Positions 1-8,895 of a stretch of 64,000 nucleotides of DNA are shown in pieces. Source of the DNA: Streptomyces europaeiscabiei. GTDB lineage: Bacteria > Actinomycetota > Actinomycetes > Streptomycetales > Streptomycetaceae. The DNA lies in assembly GCF_036346855.1 (NCBI RefSeq), contig NZ_CP107841.1, positions 3,848,001-3,912,000 of the forward strand. The letters run 5' to 3'. The notes below the pieces were generated by a model, which was not told the DNA's origin, did not search any database, and saw only the letters and a program-made list of their open reading frames with translations. Both the position numbers and the translations under genes were made by a program. Every line of letters begins with the position of its first letter. The first letter of the stretch is position 1.

Positions 1-188
1 TCATGGACAACCGCACGTCGGCGATCCAGCCGGACGCGATCGAAGAGGCGACGTGGAAGAAGCTGCCGGCTGTGAAGGCGGGGCAGGTCATCGGGCGTAA
101 CCCCGAGCCGATTCTGTCCTACGACAAGTGCGCGCCGCTTCTCGAGGAGCTGGCCGAGGCGATCGAGAACGCGAAGAAGGTCAGCTGA
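1..188 (+). CDS. desE: Ferric-siderophore substrate-binding lipoprotein, C-terminal end (partial)
   Basis: Only the last 61 or so codons are inside the window, in frame from base 3, ending at a TGA at 186-188; the N-terminal signal and lipobox lie upstream. The visible tail is helical, with a final amphipathic stretch (LLEELAEAIENAKK), as in the C-lobe of iron-siderophore binding proteins of ABC importers. The identification rests mainly on context: in Streptomyces the desferrioxamine-binding lipoprotein gene desE sits just ahead of a siderophore-interacting protein and desABCD, exactly the order seen here. Its predicted role is capture of ferrioxamines outside the cell for ABC import. No hairpin was found just after the stop. 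Confidence 0.65.
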   Translation, partial: MDNRTSAIQPDAIEEATWKKLPAVKAGQVIGRNPEPILSYDKCAPLLEELAEAIENAKKVS

Positions 189-531
189 CCGGCGTAGCCC
201 GGCCGCGGGTCGCATGTGGCTGGGGTCGTGGTCCCGCGTCGTGGTGTACGCGATCAAGCTGTGCGCGTTCCGGTACGAGACCGCTGGCGATCTCCGCAGA
301 GGCGGCAGTCCACGAGGCGCCCTGCTGAGGCGGGTTGAACACCCGGTCCGGCGGTGCCACCGTCCCCGACCTGCGGATTCCGGGACCTTGATCGGCTACA
401 CCACCCGGCGGGACGCCGTCGTGGCTGGCCGCGCCCACGCGGCGCAGCCGCACATGTCAGCACCCCGCGCCCCTGAGTTGCCCGGGCACGCCCCTCCCAC
501 ATACGACCCCGCCCCTGATGCAGGAGCCCCC
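189..531. other. Intergenic stretch between the lipoprotein gene and the siderophore reductase gene
   Basis: 343 bases with no convincing gene. Open frames exist on both strands but lack ribosome binding sites and resemble no known family. No DmdR-type iron box (TTAGGTTAGGCT core) was found, so iron control of the downstream reductase gene is not visible here. The stretch is long for this locus and could hold a decayed gene. Confidence 0.4.
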
Positions 532-1389
532 ATGACGACGGCCGTAGCCGCCCCCTTCCGTTTCTTCTCTCTTCAGGTCGTGCGGACGGAGCGGCTGGGG
601 CCGTCTCTCGTACGGGTCTCGTTCGCGGGGGACGATCTGAGGTATTTCCACTCCGACGGCCGGGATCAGTCACTGTCCCTCTTTCTGCCGCAGCCGGGGC
701 AGGACGTCCCAGCCATCCCCTTCGAACTGGGCGACGGCTGGTGGCAGGCATGGCGGGAACTGCCGGACGACGTAAGGGCGGTGATGCGCTCGTACACCCT
801 GCGGGGGCTCCGCTCGGACATCCACGGCGACACCGTCGAGATCGACATCGACTTCGTGCTGCACGGGGTGGAGCCGGGGGCCGCCATGCCCGCCGGGCCC
901 GCGTCCCGGTGGGCGTCGGCGGCGCGGGCCGGTGACCGGGTCGTGCTGCTCGGACCCGCCGTCGCCGACAACCGCGCGATCCGCTTCCGTCCGCCGGCGG
1001 ACACCGACCTGGTGCTGATCTGGGGTGACGAGACGGCGCTGCCCGCCGCCTCGGCGATCCTGGAGTCGCTGCCCGCCGGTACGCGGGCCCGGGTCTGGCT
1101 GGAGGTCCACCACGCGGGCGACATCCAGGACCTGGCCACCGAGGCCGACGCCGAGATCACCTGGCTCGTACGGGCCGAGGGGGCGCCGACCGCCCTCGAC
1201 ACCGTCCGTGCCGCCCGACTGCCGTCCAGCGAGCTGCCGTACGCCTGGATCGCCGGTGAGTCGGGCCGCGTGAAGGAGCTGCGCCGTCATCTCGTGCGGG
1301 AGCGCGGGATCGACAGGCGGCGGGTGACCTTCGTCGGGTACTGGCGTGAGGGTCTGACGGAGGAGCAGCTGCGGGAGCGCGGCGAGTAG
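532..1389 (+). CDS. desF: Siderophore-interacting protein (FAD/NAD(P)H ferric-siderophore reductase)
   Basis: 285 residues, the usual length for the SIP family. These cytoplasmic flavoproteins reduce Fe(III)-siderophores after uptake so that iron is released. The N-terminal FAD-binding beta-barrel carries the flavin motif R-S-Y-T-L-R at residues 86-91; the C-terminal half is the ferredoxin-reductase-like nucleotide-binding fold, ending in the characteristic G-Y-W-R-E-G motif about 20 residues from the end. The ATG at 532 is preferred over upstream in-frame starts because similarity begins there (TTAVAAPFRFFSLQVVR) and AGGAG precedes it. It lies between the siderophore-binding lipoprotein gene and desABCD, which points to ferrioxamine-iron release. 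No own iron box was seen. Confidence 0.85.
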   Translation: MTTAVAAPFRFFSLQVVRTERLGPSLVRVSFAGDDLRYFHSDGRDQSLSLFLPQPGQDVPAIPFELGDGWWQAWRELPDDVRAVMRSYTLRGLRSDIHGDTVEIDIDFVLHGVEPGAAMPAGPASRWASAARAGDRVVLLGPAVADNRAIRFRPPADTDLVLIWGDETALPAASAILESLPAGTRARVWLEVHHAGDIQDLATEADAEITWLVRAEGAPTALDTVRAARLPSSELPYAWIAGESGRVKELRRHLVRERGIDRRRVTFVGYWREGLTEEQLRERGE

Positions 1390-1437
1390 ACCGAGTCACC
1401 AGAACTACCCGAGCCACCAGAGATACCGGAGCCCGCA

Positions 1438-1473
1438 AGTCACCGAAGTCACCGAAGTCACCGGAGACACCGG
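1438..1473. repeat. Four tandem 9-bp repeats (AGTCACCGA type)
   Basis: Units AGTCACCGA, AGTCACCGA, AGTCACCGG and AGACACCGG follow each other without gaps, about 50 bp after the reductase stop and 50 bp before the iron box. They are non-coding on both strands as far as can be seen. Confidence 0.85.
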
Positions 1474-1525
1474 AGACGGTGAAGTGACCACGGTCACGGC
1501 CGAGTTCGGGCTCCACTTGCGTTAG

Positions 1526-1544
1526 TTAGGTTAGGCTTACCTAA
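1526..1544 (+). promoter_or_regulatory. DmdR/IdeR iron box upstream of desA
   Basis: The 19-mer TTAGGTTAGGCTTACCTAA differs at one position from the Streptomyces iron-box consensus as recalled (TTAGGTTAGGCTCACCTAA). It is a near-palindrome lying 74 bp before the desA ATG. Iron-loaded DmdR1 is known to bind such boxes and repress desferrioxamine synthesis, so the whole desABCD operon should be induced by iron starvation. Confidence 0.92.
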
Positions 1545-1617
1545 GTTGGACGACGTGATGTCACCCCCCACTCACCTCTCCGTCCCACCCGGACCGCCCC
1601 GCTCGGAGGACCTCCCC

Positions 1618-3063
1618 ATGCGCTCGCACCTGCTCAATGACACGACCGCGGAGCGGTACCGCCGCACCGTGACCGAAGGCGTGGAGCGGGTGGCGGCCAA
1701 ACTCGCCACCACCGACCGACCGTTCACCGGTGTCACCGTCGACGCCCTCTCCCCCCACATCGAGAAGATCGACCTCGACAAGCCGCTGCACGACACGGCC
1801 GCCGTCCTCGACGAGTTGGAGGACGTCTACCTCCGCGACGCGGTCTACTTCCACCACCCGCGCTATCTCGCCCACCTCAACTGCCCGGTCGTCATCCCGG
1901 CCGTGCTCGGCGAGGCCGTCCTCTCCGCCGTCAACTCCTCCCTGGACACCTGGGACCAGTCGGCGGGCGGCACCCTGATCGAGCGCAAACTCATCGACTG
2001 GACGAACGAGCGCATCGGCTTCGGTCCGTCCGCCGACGGCGTGTTCACCTCCGGCGGCTCGCAGTCCAACCTCCAGGCCCTGCTCCTCGCCCGTGAGGAG
2101 GCCAAGACCGACGACACCGCGAGACTGCGGATCTTCACCTCGGAGGTCAGCCACTTCAGCGTGAAGAAGTCGGCGAAACTGCTGGGCCTCGGCCAGGACG
2201 CCGTCGTCTGCGTCCCGGTCGACGGCAACAAGCGCATGCAGACGGTCGCCCTCGCCCGCGAGCTGGAGCGCTGCAGGAACGACGGCCTCGTCCCCATGGC
2301 CGTCGTCGCCACCTCCGGCACCACCGACTTCGGCTCCATCGACCCGCTGCCCGAGATAGCCGAGCTGTGCGCGCAGTACGACACCTGGATGCACGTCGAC
2401 GCCGCCTACGGCTGCGGTCTGCTCGTCTCGCTCAAGCGCCGCGACCTCCTGAACGGCATCGAGCGCGCCGACTCCGTCACCGTGGACTACCACAAGTCCT
2501 TCTTCCAGCCGGTGAGTTCGTCCGCCGTCCTCGTCCGTGACTCGGCCACGCTGCGCCACGCGACCTACCACGCGGAGTACCTCAACCCGCGCCGCATGGT
2601 CACCGAGCGCATCCCCAACCAGGTCGACAAGTCCCTGCAGACCACCCGCCGCTTCGACGCGCTCAAGCTGTGGATGACGCTGCGCACGATGGGCGCCGAC
2701 GGCATCGGCCAGCTCTTCGACGAGGTCTGCGACCTGGCGGAGGAGGGCTGGAAACTGCTCGCCGCCGATCCGCGCTACGACGTGGTCGTGGAGCCTCAGC
2801 TGTCCACGCTGGTCTACCGCTACATCCCCGAGGCCGTCACCGACCCGGCCGAGATCGACCGCGCCAACCTGTACGCCCGCAAGGCCCTGTTCGCCTCCGG
2901 TGACGCCGTGGTCGCGGGCACCAAGGTCGGCGGTCGCCACTACCTGAAGTTCACCCTGCTCAACCCCGAGACGACGGCCGAGGACATCGCCGCCGTACTC
3001 GACCTGATCGCCGGCCACGCCGAGCAGTACCTGGGAGAATCCCTTGACCGCGTCGCTTCCTGA
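1618..3063 (+). CDS. desA: Lysine decarboxylase DesA (PLP-dependent)
   Basis: 481 residues, group II PLP decarboxylase (glutamate/aromatic decarboxylase fold). It makes cadaverine from L-lysine, the first step of desferrioxamine synthesis. The PLP-binding lysine is K293 in the context V-D-Y-H-K-S-F-F; upstream are T-S-G-G-S-Q-S-N (phosphate binding) and H-V-D-A-A-Y-G (the aspartate contacting the pyridine nitrogen). Start: in-frame TTG 1546 and ATG 1558 exist, but ATG 1618 has GGAGG nine bases upstream and begins [12 protein letters not shown], the conserved N-terminus. It is the first gene of the operon behind the iron box and overlaps desB by 20 bp. Confidence 0.95.
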   Translation: MRSHLLNDTTAERYRRTVTEGVERVAAKLATTDRPFTGVTVDALSPHIEKIDLDKPLHDTAAVLDELEDVYLRDAVYFHHPRYLAHLNCPVVIPAVLGEAVLSAVNSSLDTWDQSAGGTLIERKLIDWTNERIGFGPSADGVFTSGGSQSNLQALLLAREEAKTDDTARLRIFTSEVSHFSVKKSAKLLGLGQDAVVCVPVDGNKRMQTVALARELERCRNDGLVPMAVVATSGTTDFGSIDPLPEIAELCAQYDTWMHVDAAYGCGLLVSLKRRDLLNGIERADSVTVDYHKSFFQPVSSSAVLVRDSATLRHATYHAEYLNPRRMVTERIPNQVDKSLQTTRRFDALKLWMTLRTMGADGIGQLFDEVCDLAEEGWKLLAADPRYDVVVEPQLSTLVYRYIPEAVTDPAEIDRANLYARKALFASGDAVVAGTKVGGRHYLKFTLLNPETTAEDIAAVLDLIAGHAEQYLGESLDRVAS

Positions 3064-4324
3064 ACCCGCCGTGAAGACCTACGACTTCATCGGCATCGGA
3101 CTGGGACCCTTCAACCTCGGCCTCGCCTGCCTCACCGAGCCCATCGCCGAACTCGACGGGATCTTCCTGGACTCGAAGCCGAACTTCGAGTGGCACTCGG
3201 GGATGTTCCTCGACGGCGCCCACCTCCAGACCCCGTTCATGTCGGACCTGGTCACCCTCGCCGACCCGACCTCCCCGTACTCCTTCCTGAACTACCTGAA
3301 GGAATCGGGCCGCCTGTACTCGTTCTACATCCGCGAGAACTTCTACCCGCTGCGGGTCGAGTACGACGACTACTGCCGCTGGGCCGCGAACCGGCTGAGC
3401 AACGTCCGCTTCGCCACGACGGTCACCGAGGTGACGTACGAGGACGACGTGTACGCCGTGCGGACGGCCGACGGCGACGTCCTGCGCGCCCGCCACCTCG
3501 TCCTCGGCACCGGCACGCCCCCGTACCTCCCGGAGGCGGTCCAGGGCCTGGGCGGCGACTACATCCACAACTCCCGCTACATGCGGCACAAGCGGGAGCT
3601 GCAGAAGAAGAAGTCGATCACCCTGGTCGGCTCCGGGCAGTCGGCCGCCGAGATCTACCACGACCTGCTCGGCGAGATCGACGTCCACGGCTACCAGCTG
3701 AACTGGGTGACACGCTCCCCGCGCTTCTTCCCCCTGGAGTACACCAAGCTCACGCTGGAGATGACCTCCCCGGAGTACATCGACTACTTCCGCGAGCTGC
3801 CGGAGCCGACCCGCCACCGCCTGACCCAGGAGCAGAAGGGCCTCTTCAAGGGCATCGACGGAGACCTCATCAACGAGATCTTCGACCTGCTCTACCAGAA
3901 GAGCCTCGGCGGCCCGCTCCCCACCCGCCTGCTCACCAACTCCGCCCTGAACAGCGTGCGTCACGAGAACGGCACGTACACCCTGGGCCTGCGTCAGGAG
4001 GAGCAGGGGAAGGACTACGAGATCGACTCGCAGGGCCTGATCCTCGCCACCGGCTACAAGTACACCGAGCCGGAGTTCCTCAAGCCCGTCCGCGACCGGC
4101 TGCGCTACGACACGCAGGGCAACTTCGACGTGGCCCGCAACTACGCGATCGACACCACCGGCCGAGGCGTCTTCCTGCAGAACGCCGCCGTCCACGCCCA
4201 CAGCATCACCTCGCCCGACCTGGGCATGGGCCCGTACCGGAACGCGTACATCATCCGCGAACTGCTCGGCACCGAGTACTACCCGCTCGAGAAGAGCATC
4301 GCCTTCCAGGAGTTCGCGGTATGA
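3044..4324 (+). CDS. desB: Cadaverine N-monooxygenase DesB (FAD/NADPH-dependent)
   Basis: 426 residues, lysine/ornithine N-monooxygenase family (IucD/PvdA-like). It N-hydroxylates cadaverine to N-hydroxycadaverine. The FAD motif G-I-G-L-G-P-F-N is at residues 17-24, and a second dinucleotide motif (V-G-S-G-Q-S-A-A-E) marks the NADPH domain; the late A-T-G-Y motif of the family is present ([13 protein letters not shown]). The TTG start at 3044 is inside desA, preceded by a GGGAG-like site; a GTG at 3071 is the alternative but has a poorer site. It overlaps desC by 4 bp (ATGA), so translation is coupled. Confidence 0.94.
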   Translation: MTASLPEPAVKTYDFIGIGLGPFNLGLACLTEPIAELDGIFLDSKPNFEWHSGMFLDGAHLQTPFMSDLVTLADPTSPYSFLNYLKESGRLYSFYIRENFYPLRVEYDDYCRWAANRLSNVRFATTVTEVTYEDDVYAVRTADGDVLRARHLVLGTGTPPYLPEAVQGLGGDYIHNSRYMRHKRELQKKKSITLVGSGQSAAEIYHDLLGEIDVHGYQLNWVTRSPRFFPLEYTKLTLEMTSPEYIDYFRELPEPTRHRLTQEQKGLFKGIDGDLINEIFDLLYQKSLGGPLPTRLLTNSALNSVRHENGTYTLGLRQEEQGKDYEIDSQGLILATGYKYTEPEFLKPVRDRLRYDTQGNFDVARNYAIDTTGRGVFLQNAAVHAHSITSPDLGMGPYRNAYIIRELLGTEYYPLEKSIAFQEFAV

Positions 4325-4872
4325 GCGGCCTCGACGGTGCGCACTACACCTTCCGTCCCCTCGACCCGCTGAACGACGCCGAGCTGCTGCACGGCTGGGT
4401 GACGCACCCCAAGGCGGCGTACTGGATGATGCAGGACGCCAGGCTGGAGGACGTCGAGCGCGCGTACATGGAGATCGCGGCCGACCCGCACCACCACGCC
4501 CTGCTGGGGCTGCTGGACGGCGAGCCCGTCTTCCTCATGGAGAAGTACGACCCCACCCACCGTGAGCTCGTCGGCCTGTACGAGCCCGAGCCCGGGGACG
4601 TCGGCATGCACTTCCTGGTACCGCCGACGGACACCCCGGTGCACGGGTTCACCAGGTCCGTGATCACCGCCGTGATGGCGCACCTCTTCGAGGACCCGGC
4701 CACCCACCGGGTCGTCGTCGAGCCGGACGTGTCCAACAAGGCCGTCCACGCCCTCAACGACGCCGTCGGTTTTGTCCCCGACCGCGAGATCGACAAGCCG
4801 GAGAAGCGCGCACTGCTGAGTTTCTGCACGCGAGAGCAGTTCTTCGAGGCCGCCCGAGGAGTAGCCGTATGA
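4321..4872 (+). CDS. desC: Acyl-CoA:hydroxycadaverine N-acyltransferase DesC (GNAT fold)
   Basis: 183 residues, short siderophore-type acyltransferase of the IucB/RhbD group. It transfers succinyl or acetyl from CoA to N-hydroxycadaverine, giving the hydroxamate building blocks. The sequence shows the family pattern: early H-G-W-V-T-H-P-K, central [10 protein letters not shown] strand, and the terminal [17 protein letters not shown] helix that binds CoA in GNAT proteins. The ATG is nested in the desB stop (ATGA) and the gene itself ends in ATGA with desD, so all four genes are translationally coupled. Confidence 0.93.
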   Translation: MSGLDGAHYTFRPLDPLNDAELLHGWVTHPKAAYWMMQDARLEDVERAYMEIAADPHHHALLGLLDGEPVFLMEKYDPTHRELVGLYEPEPGDVGMHFLVPPTDTPVHGFTRSVITAVMAHLFEDPATHRVVVEPDVSNKAVHALNDAVGFVPDREIDKPEKRALLSFCTREQFFEAARGVAV

Positions 4873-6641
4873 CCCTGTCCGACGCCGTAGCGCATCTGTC
4901 CCCCCACCGCTGGGCACGGGCCAACCGCCTGCTCATCCGCAAGGCCCTCGCCGAGTTCGCCCACGAGCGGCTCATCACGCCGGAGGCCACCGCCGACGGC
5001 CGCTTCGAGGTCCGCTGCGACGACGGCTCGACCCGCTACGGGTTCACCGCCGTCCGGCGCGCCCTCGACCACTGGCAGGTCGACGCCGACTCGATCACCC
5101 GTCGACGAGACGGCGTCGACCTCCCTCTGGCCGCCCTGGACTTCTTCATCGAGCTGCGGCACTCCCTCGGCCTGAGCGACGAGATCCTCCCGGTCTACCT
5201 GGAGGAGATCTCCTCCACCCTCGCCGGCACCTGCTACAAGCTCACCAAGCCGCAGACGCCGGTCGCCGAGCTGGTGGACGGCGGCTTCCAGGCCATCGAG
5301 ACCGGGATGACCGAGGGCCACCCCTGCTTCGTCGCCAACAACGGCCGTCTCGGCTTCGGCGTCCACGAGTACCTCTCGTACGCCCCCGAGACGGCGAGCC
5401 CGGTCCGTCTGGTCTGGCTGGCCGCGCACCGCTCACGGGCGGCGTTCACGGCGGGCGTGGGCATCGAGTACGAGACGTTCCTCCGGGACGAACTGGGCGC
5501 GGAGACGGTCGAGCGCTTCGACTCCGTGCTCAGGGAACAGGAGTTGGACCCCGCCGACTATCTCTTCATCCCGGTCCACCCCTGGCAGTGGTGGAACAAG
5601 CTCACCGTCACCTTCGCCGCCGAGATCGCCCAGCAGAACCTGGTCTGCCTCGGCGAGGGCGACGACGAGTACCTGGCCCAGCAGTCGATCCGGACGTTCT
5701 TCAACCGGTCCGCCCCCGAGAAGCACTACGTCAAAACGGCCCTGTCCGTCCTCAACATGGGCTTCATGCGCGGCCTCTCGGCGGCGTACATGGAGGCGAC
5801 CCCGGCCATCAACGACTGGCTCGCCGGTCTCATCGACAGCGACCCGGTCCTGAAGTCGACCGGTCTGTCGATCATCCGCGAGCGCGCCGCCGTCGGCTAC
5901 CGGCACCTGGAGTACGAGGCCGCCACCGACAAGTACTCCGCCTACCGCAAGATGCTGGCCGCGCTGTGGCGCGAGAGCCCGGTCGCCTCGCTCCAGGAGG
6001 GCGAGTCCCTGGCGACGATGGCCTCCCTGGTCCACGTCGACCACGAGGGCAACGGCTTCGCCGCCGCGCTGATCGCACGCTCGGGCCTGACCCCGACGGA
6101 GTGGCTGCGCCGCTACCTGAAGGCGTACTTCACCCCGCTCCTCCACAGCTTCTACGCCTACGACCTCGTCTTCATGCCGCACGGCGAGAACGTCATCCTC
6201 GTGCTGAAGGACGGTGTCGTCGAGCGGGCGATCTACAAGGACATCGCCGAGGAGATCGCGGTCATGGACCCGCAGGCGGTGCTGCCGCCGACGGTCGAGC
6301 GGCTGCGCGTCGAGGTCCCCGAGGACAAGAAGCTCCTGTCCCTCTTCACGGACGTCTTCGACTGCTTCTTCCGCTTCCTGGCCGCGAACCTCGCCGAGGA
6401 AGGCGTCCTGGACGAGGAGGAGTTCTGGCGCACGGTCGCCGAGACCGTCCGCGACTACCAGCACTCGATGCCCGAACTCGCCGACAAGTTCGCCCGGTAC
6501 GACATGTTCGCCCCCGAGTTCGCGCTGTCCTGCCTCAACCGCCTCCAGCTGCGCAACAACAAGCAGATGGTCGACCTGGCGGACCCGGCGGGCGCACTCC
6601 AGCTCATCGGCACCCTGCAGAACCCCCTCGCGGGCGTGTAG
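4869..6641 (+). CDS. desD: Desferrioxamine synthetase DesD (NIS synthetase, IucA/IucC family)
   Basis: 590 residues, full length for NRPS-independent siderophore synthetases. It uses ATP to oligomerise and cyclise N-hydroxy-N-succinylcadaverine units into desferrioxamine E, or B-type products with an acyl-capped end. The ATP-binding signature is visible (E-G-H-P-C-F-V-A-N-N-G-R-L-G-F near residue 155), as are H-P-W-Q-W and the K-T-A-L-S-V-L-N-M-G-F-M-R-G motif. The C-terminal third resembles the FhuF-like iron-transporter domain. It is the last gene of the operon and is followed after 26 bp by a strong hairpin. Confidence 0.95.
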   Translation: MTLSDAVAHLSPHRWARANRLLIRKALAEFAHERLITPEATADGRFEVRCDDGSTRYGFTAVRRALDHWQVDADSITRRRDGVDLPLAALDFFIELRHSLGLSDEILPVYLEEISSTLAGTCYKLTKPQTPVAELVDGGFQAIETGMTEGHPCFVANNGRLGFGVHEYLSYAPETASPVRLVWLAAHRSRAAFTAGVGIEYETFLRDELGAETVERFDSVLREQELDPADYLFIPVHPWQWWNKLTVTFAAEIAQQNLVCLGEGDDEYLAQQSIRTFFNRSAPEKHYVKTALSVLNMGFMRGLSAAYMEATPAINDWLAGLIDSDPVLKSTGLSIIRERAAVGYRHLEYEAATDKYSAYRKMLAALWRESPVASLQEGESLATMASLVHVDHEGNGFAAALIARSGLTPTEWLRRYLKAYFTPLLHSFYAYDLVFMPHGENVILVLKDGVVERAIYKDIAEEIAVMDPQAVLPPTVERLRVEVPEDKKLLSLFTDVFDCFFRFLAANLAEEGVLDEEEFWRTVAETVRDYQHSMPELADKFARYDMFAPEFALSCLNRLQLRNNKQMVDLADPAGALQLIGTLQNPLAGV

Positions 6642-6666
6642 CCCCCGGCACGGCCCCACCGAAGCA

Positions 6667-6705
6667 GGCGGGCACCTCGGAGTACGGTCCTCCGAGGTGC
6701 CCGCC
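6667..6705 (+). terminator. Hairpin terminator after desD
   Basis: Inverted repeat GGCGGGCACCTCGGA / TCCGAGGTGCCCGCC with a 9-base loop, 15 bp perfect stem, no U-tract, as is common in Streptomyces. It ends the desABCD operon. Confidence 0.8.
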
Positions 6706-6752
6706 GTGTCATGCGTCCGACGGCGAACGATTTCGACTGCGGGCGAGTGGGG

Positions 6753-6779
6753 GCTGATCACGCAGTTCCCCGCGCCCCC
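6753..6779 (-). repeat. Dispersed intergenic repeat, copy 1 (GCGCGGGGAACTGCG core)
   Basis: Reads on the minus strand as GCGCGGGGAACTGCGTGA followed by TCAGCC. Three other copies of this core occur in the window (6989-7048, 45071-45097, 60048-60075), all between genes. Such GC-rich elements are scattered through Streptomyces genomes. Confidence 0.75.
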
Positions 6780-6792
6780 AAAAAACCAGACC

Positions 6793-6955
6793 CCCACGAG
6801 CCTGAAAGCCCACGGCCCCGCAAGTCTGAGGACCAAGGCCCCCGCGAGCCTGAGGACCAAGGCCCCGCGAACCTGAAGACCAAGGCCCCGCGAACCTGAA
6901 GACCAAGGCCCCGCGAGCCTGAAGACGACGGACCCGCGAGCCTGAAGGCCAAAGG
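6793..6955. repeat. Tandem array of about seven 23/24-bp units
   Basis: Unit ACCAAGGCCCCGCGAACCTG plus AAG, with CCT anchors at 6801, 6825, 6849, 6872, 6895, 6918 and 6941: spacing 24, 24, 23, 23, 23, 23. Two central units are identical, the outer ones diverged. A 23-bp period cannot keep a reading frame, so it is non-coding. It lies between convergent desD and the GH20 gene. Confidence 0.88.
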
Positions 6956-6988
6956 CCCTCGGGCCTTATGGCGACAGGCCCGCGGGCC

Positions 6989-7048
6989 GAAAAGCAAGGG
7001 GCGCAGCCCCTGCTTTTCAGGGGCGCGGGGAACTGCGCGAGAAGCCCC
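6989..7048 (+). repeat. Dispersed intergenic repeat, copy 2, with attached hairpin
   Basis: A hairpin (GAAAAGCA and GGGGC, loop GCA, then GCCCC and TGCTTTTC, with one bulged A) occupies 6989-7018 and is followed directly by the core GCGCGGGGAACTGCGCGA. The combination looks like a REP-type element; the hairpin could also terminate transcription from the GH20 side. Confidence 0.75.
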
Positions 7049-7100
7049 GCCGGACCCGCACCCGCCGCCGCACCGAACCCCCGAGCTCTATCGCGCAGAC

Positions 7101-7215
7101 CAGGGCACCGACACCGCACCACCGAACACCCGAGCCCTACCACGCAAGCCAGGGCACCGACACCGCACCGAACACCCGAGCCCTACCGCGCAAGCCAGGG
7201 CACCGAAGCCGCACG
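7101..7215. repeat. Two and a half tandem copies of a 46-49 bp unit
   Basis: The motif CAGGGCACCGACACCGCACC begins at 7101 and 7150, and a truncated variant at 7196; spacing 49 then 46, the extra 3 bp being a CAC insertion in copy 1. The last partial copy lies inside the 3' end of the GH20 gene, whose final codons are therefore repeat sequence. Confidence 0.85.
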
Positions 7216-8787
7216 GAAGAACCCGATCCCGAGCGCCTCCCACCGAGCCCCCTGCGCGGCGAGCCGCACCCGATACCCGTCCCAGCCATGCGTCGACGCC
7301 GGCGACCACCCCAACTCCGCAACCCCCGGCAGCCTCGGAAACGCCATGTACTCAACATCGTCCGAGGTCACGATCGTCTCGGTCCACAACGGCGCCTCAA
7401 CCCCCCGAACCGCGGAGTCAGGAACACCCGCCAGGTACTCCCCCGGATCCCAGTCGTAGGCCCGCCGCACATCCACATACCCCGCCCAGTCGAGCCCCAG
7501 CGGCGTGTCCTTGTCGTACTTCATGTCGAGGTAGATCCGGTCGGCCGGCGACAGAACGACCCCCGTCCCGTTCCGCGCGGCAGCCGCGACCCGCTCCTTC
7601 TCCTCGGCCTCCGTGCTGTCCAGCCCCCAGTACTGCGCGAGCGCGCCCCGCGCCGGAGTGGCTCCGGTCAGCTGGTGCCAGCCGATCACGGTCTTCCCGT
7701 ACCTCTCGACGACCGGCTGCACCCGGTCCATGAACTTCGCGTAGTCCTCGTGGCTGGTGGAGTGCGCCTCGTCACCGCCGATGTGCAGATACCGCCCCGG
7801 AGTGAGCGCGGCCAGCTCCCGTACGACGTCCTCCACGAAGTCGTGCGTCACATCCTTGCCGACGCAGAGGGAACTGAAGCCGACCTCGGTGCCGGTGTAG
7901 AGCGGGGGCGCGACACCGTCGCAGTTCAGCTCGGCGTAGGAGGCGAGGGCCGCGTTGGTGTGGCCGGGCAGGTCGATCTCGGGAACGACCTCCAGGTGGC
8001 GCGAGGCCGCGTACCGGACGATCTCCTCGTAGTCGGCCTTCGTGTAGTGGCCGCCGGGGCCGCCGCCGACCTGGGTGGAGCCGCCGTACGGGGCGAGGCG
8101 CGGCCAGGAGTCGATGGCGATGCGCCAGCCCTGGTCGTCGGACAGGTGCAGGTGGAGCTTGTTGAACTTGTAGAGCGCCAACTGGTCGATGTAGCGCTTG
8201 ACCTGGTCCACGCCGAAGAAGTGCCGGGAGACGTCCAGCATCGCGCCGCGCCAGCCGTAGCGCGGGGTGTCCTTGACGGTGCCGCCCGCGATCAGCCACG
8301 GACCCGGCTGCACGGAGTCCTTCTCGACGGCGGCGGGCAGAAGCTGGCGCAGGGTCTGGACGGCGTGGAAGAGCCCGGCGGGCGCGCGTGCGGTGAGGGT
8401 GACACCCGAGGGGCCGCTCTCCAGCCGGTAGCCCTCCTGGCCGAGACCCGTCTCCCCGGGGGCCAACCGCAGGCGGATTCCAGCCTCTTGGCGTTCGGTC
8501 ACCGGCAGCCGGTACCCCGTCGAGGGCCGCAGGATCCCCGCGAGGTAGTCCCCGATCCGACGGACCTCGGGCCCGCCGTCCACGACGATGCGGGTACCGC
8601 TCGTCAGCCGGTAGGGCGATCCCCCGGCCCGGACCGAGGCGGGGGCCGGGATCACCTGCCCGAGCGGGATCGTGACGGTGTCGGCCTGGGCGTTCTCGGA
8701 CACGGGTGCGGCTCCCACGGCGAAGATCCCGGCCGCCACCACCAGCAGCGCACCGAGAAGGCGGGTCGATCTGTGGTGCGATCTCAC
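7183..8787 (-). CDS. Secreted beta-N-acetylhexosaminidase, GH20
   Basis: 534 residues. It releases N-acetylglucosamine from chitobiose-type substrates outside the cell. After an N-terminal signal (RSHHRS, hydrophobic core LLGALLVVAAGIFAV, then AxA sites) come the GH20 accessory domain (to about residue 150) and the catalytic barrel. The signature H-I-G-G-D-E ends in the catalytic pair D339-E340 of substrate-assisted catalysis; W-T-E-T later lines the pocket. GTG 8787 is chosen because GGAGGGAG precedes it at good spacing. A DasR-type operator lies 61 bp upstream of the start. The last codons (SVPWLAR) run into a tandem repeat, so the C-terminus may have been altered. It fits the nearby glmS as amino-sugar metabolism. 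Confidence 0.92.
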   Translation of the reverse strand: MRSHHRSTRLLGALLVVAAGIFAVGAAPVSENAQADTVTIPLGQVIPAPASVRAGGSPYRLTSGTRIVVDGGPEVRRIGDYLAGILRPSTGYRLPVTERQEAGIRLRLAPGETGLGQEGYRLESGPSGVTLTARAPAGLFHAVQTLRQLLPAAVEKDSVQPGPWLIAGGTVKDTPRYGWRGAMLDVSRHFFGVDQVKRYIDQLALYKFNKLHLHLSDDQGWRIAIDSWPRLAPYGGSTQVGGGPGGHYTKADYEEIVRYAASRHLEVVPEIDLPGHTNAALASYAELNCDGVAPPLYTGTEVGFSSLCVGKDVTHDFVEDVVRELAALTPGRYLHIGGDEAHSTSHEDYAKFMDRVQPVVERYGKTVIGWHQLTGATPARGALAQYWGLDSTEAEEKERVAAAARNGTGVVLSPADRIYLDMKYDKDTPLGLDWAGYVDVRRAYDWDPGEYLAGVPDSAVRGVEAPLWTETIVTSDDVEYMAFPRLPGVAELGWSPASTHGWDGYRVRLAAQGARWEALGIGFFRAASVPWLAR

Positions 8788-8848
8788 AACGAGCTCCCTC
8801 CACCCATCGACGAACTGTGCGCTCCCCACCATCGCCCCTGCACCCCCT

Positions 8849-8864
8849 TCAGGTCTAGACCATC
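8849..8864. promoter_or_regulatory. DasR-type operator (dre) between the hexosaminidase and DUF4429 genes
   Basis: TCAGGTCTAGACCATC matches the dre consensus ACTGGTCTAGACCACT, as recalled, at 12 of 16 positions, with a perfect palindromic core GGTCTAGACC (8852-8861). It lies between divergent genes, next to one for N-acetylglucosamine release, the pathway DasR controls. Binding by DasR is inferred. Confidence 0.72.
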
Positions 8865-8895
8865 TCTTCCCGCAGCCGGTGGAACAATCCTCCTC

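Noticed and set aside
1561..3018. Long minus-strand open frame opposite desA (485 codons)
   Set aside because: It mirrors desA in the antisense frame favoured by GC bias; composition is V/G/D-rich and repetitive with no domain. Many similar antisense frames exist, for example opposite glmS (11831-13879), the phosphatase (9752-11506) and desD (5433-6860).
6793..6955. Possible CRISPR array
   Set aside because: The units are contiguous with a 23-24 bp period and have no unique spacers; no cas genes are present.
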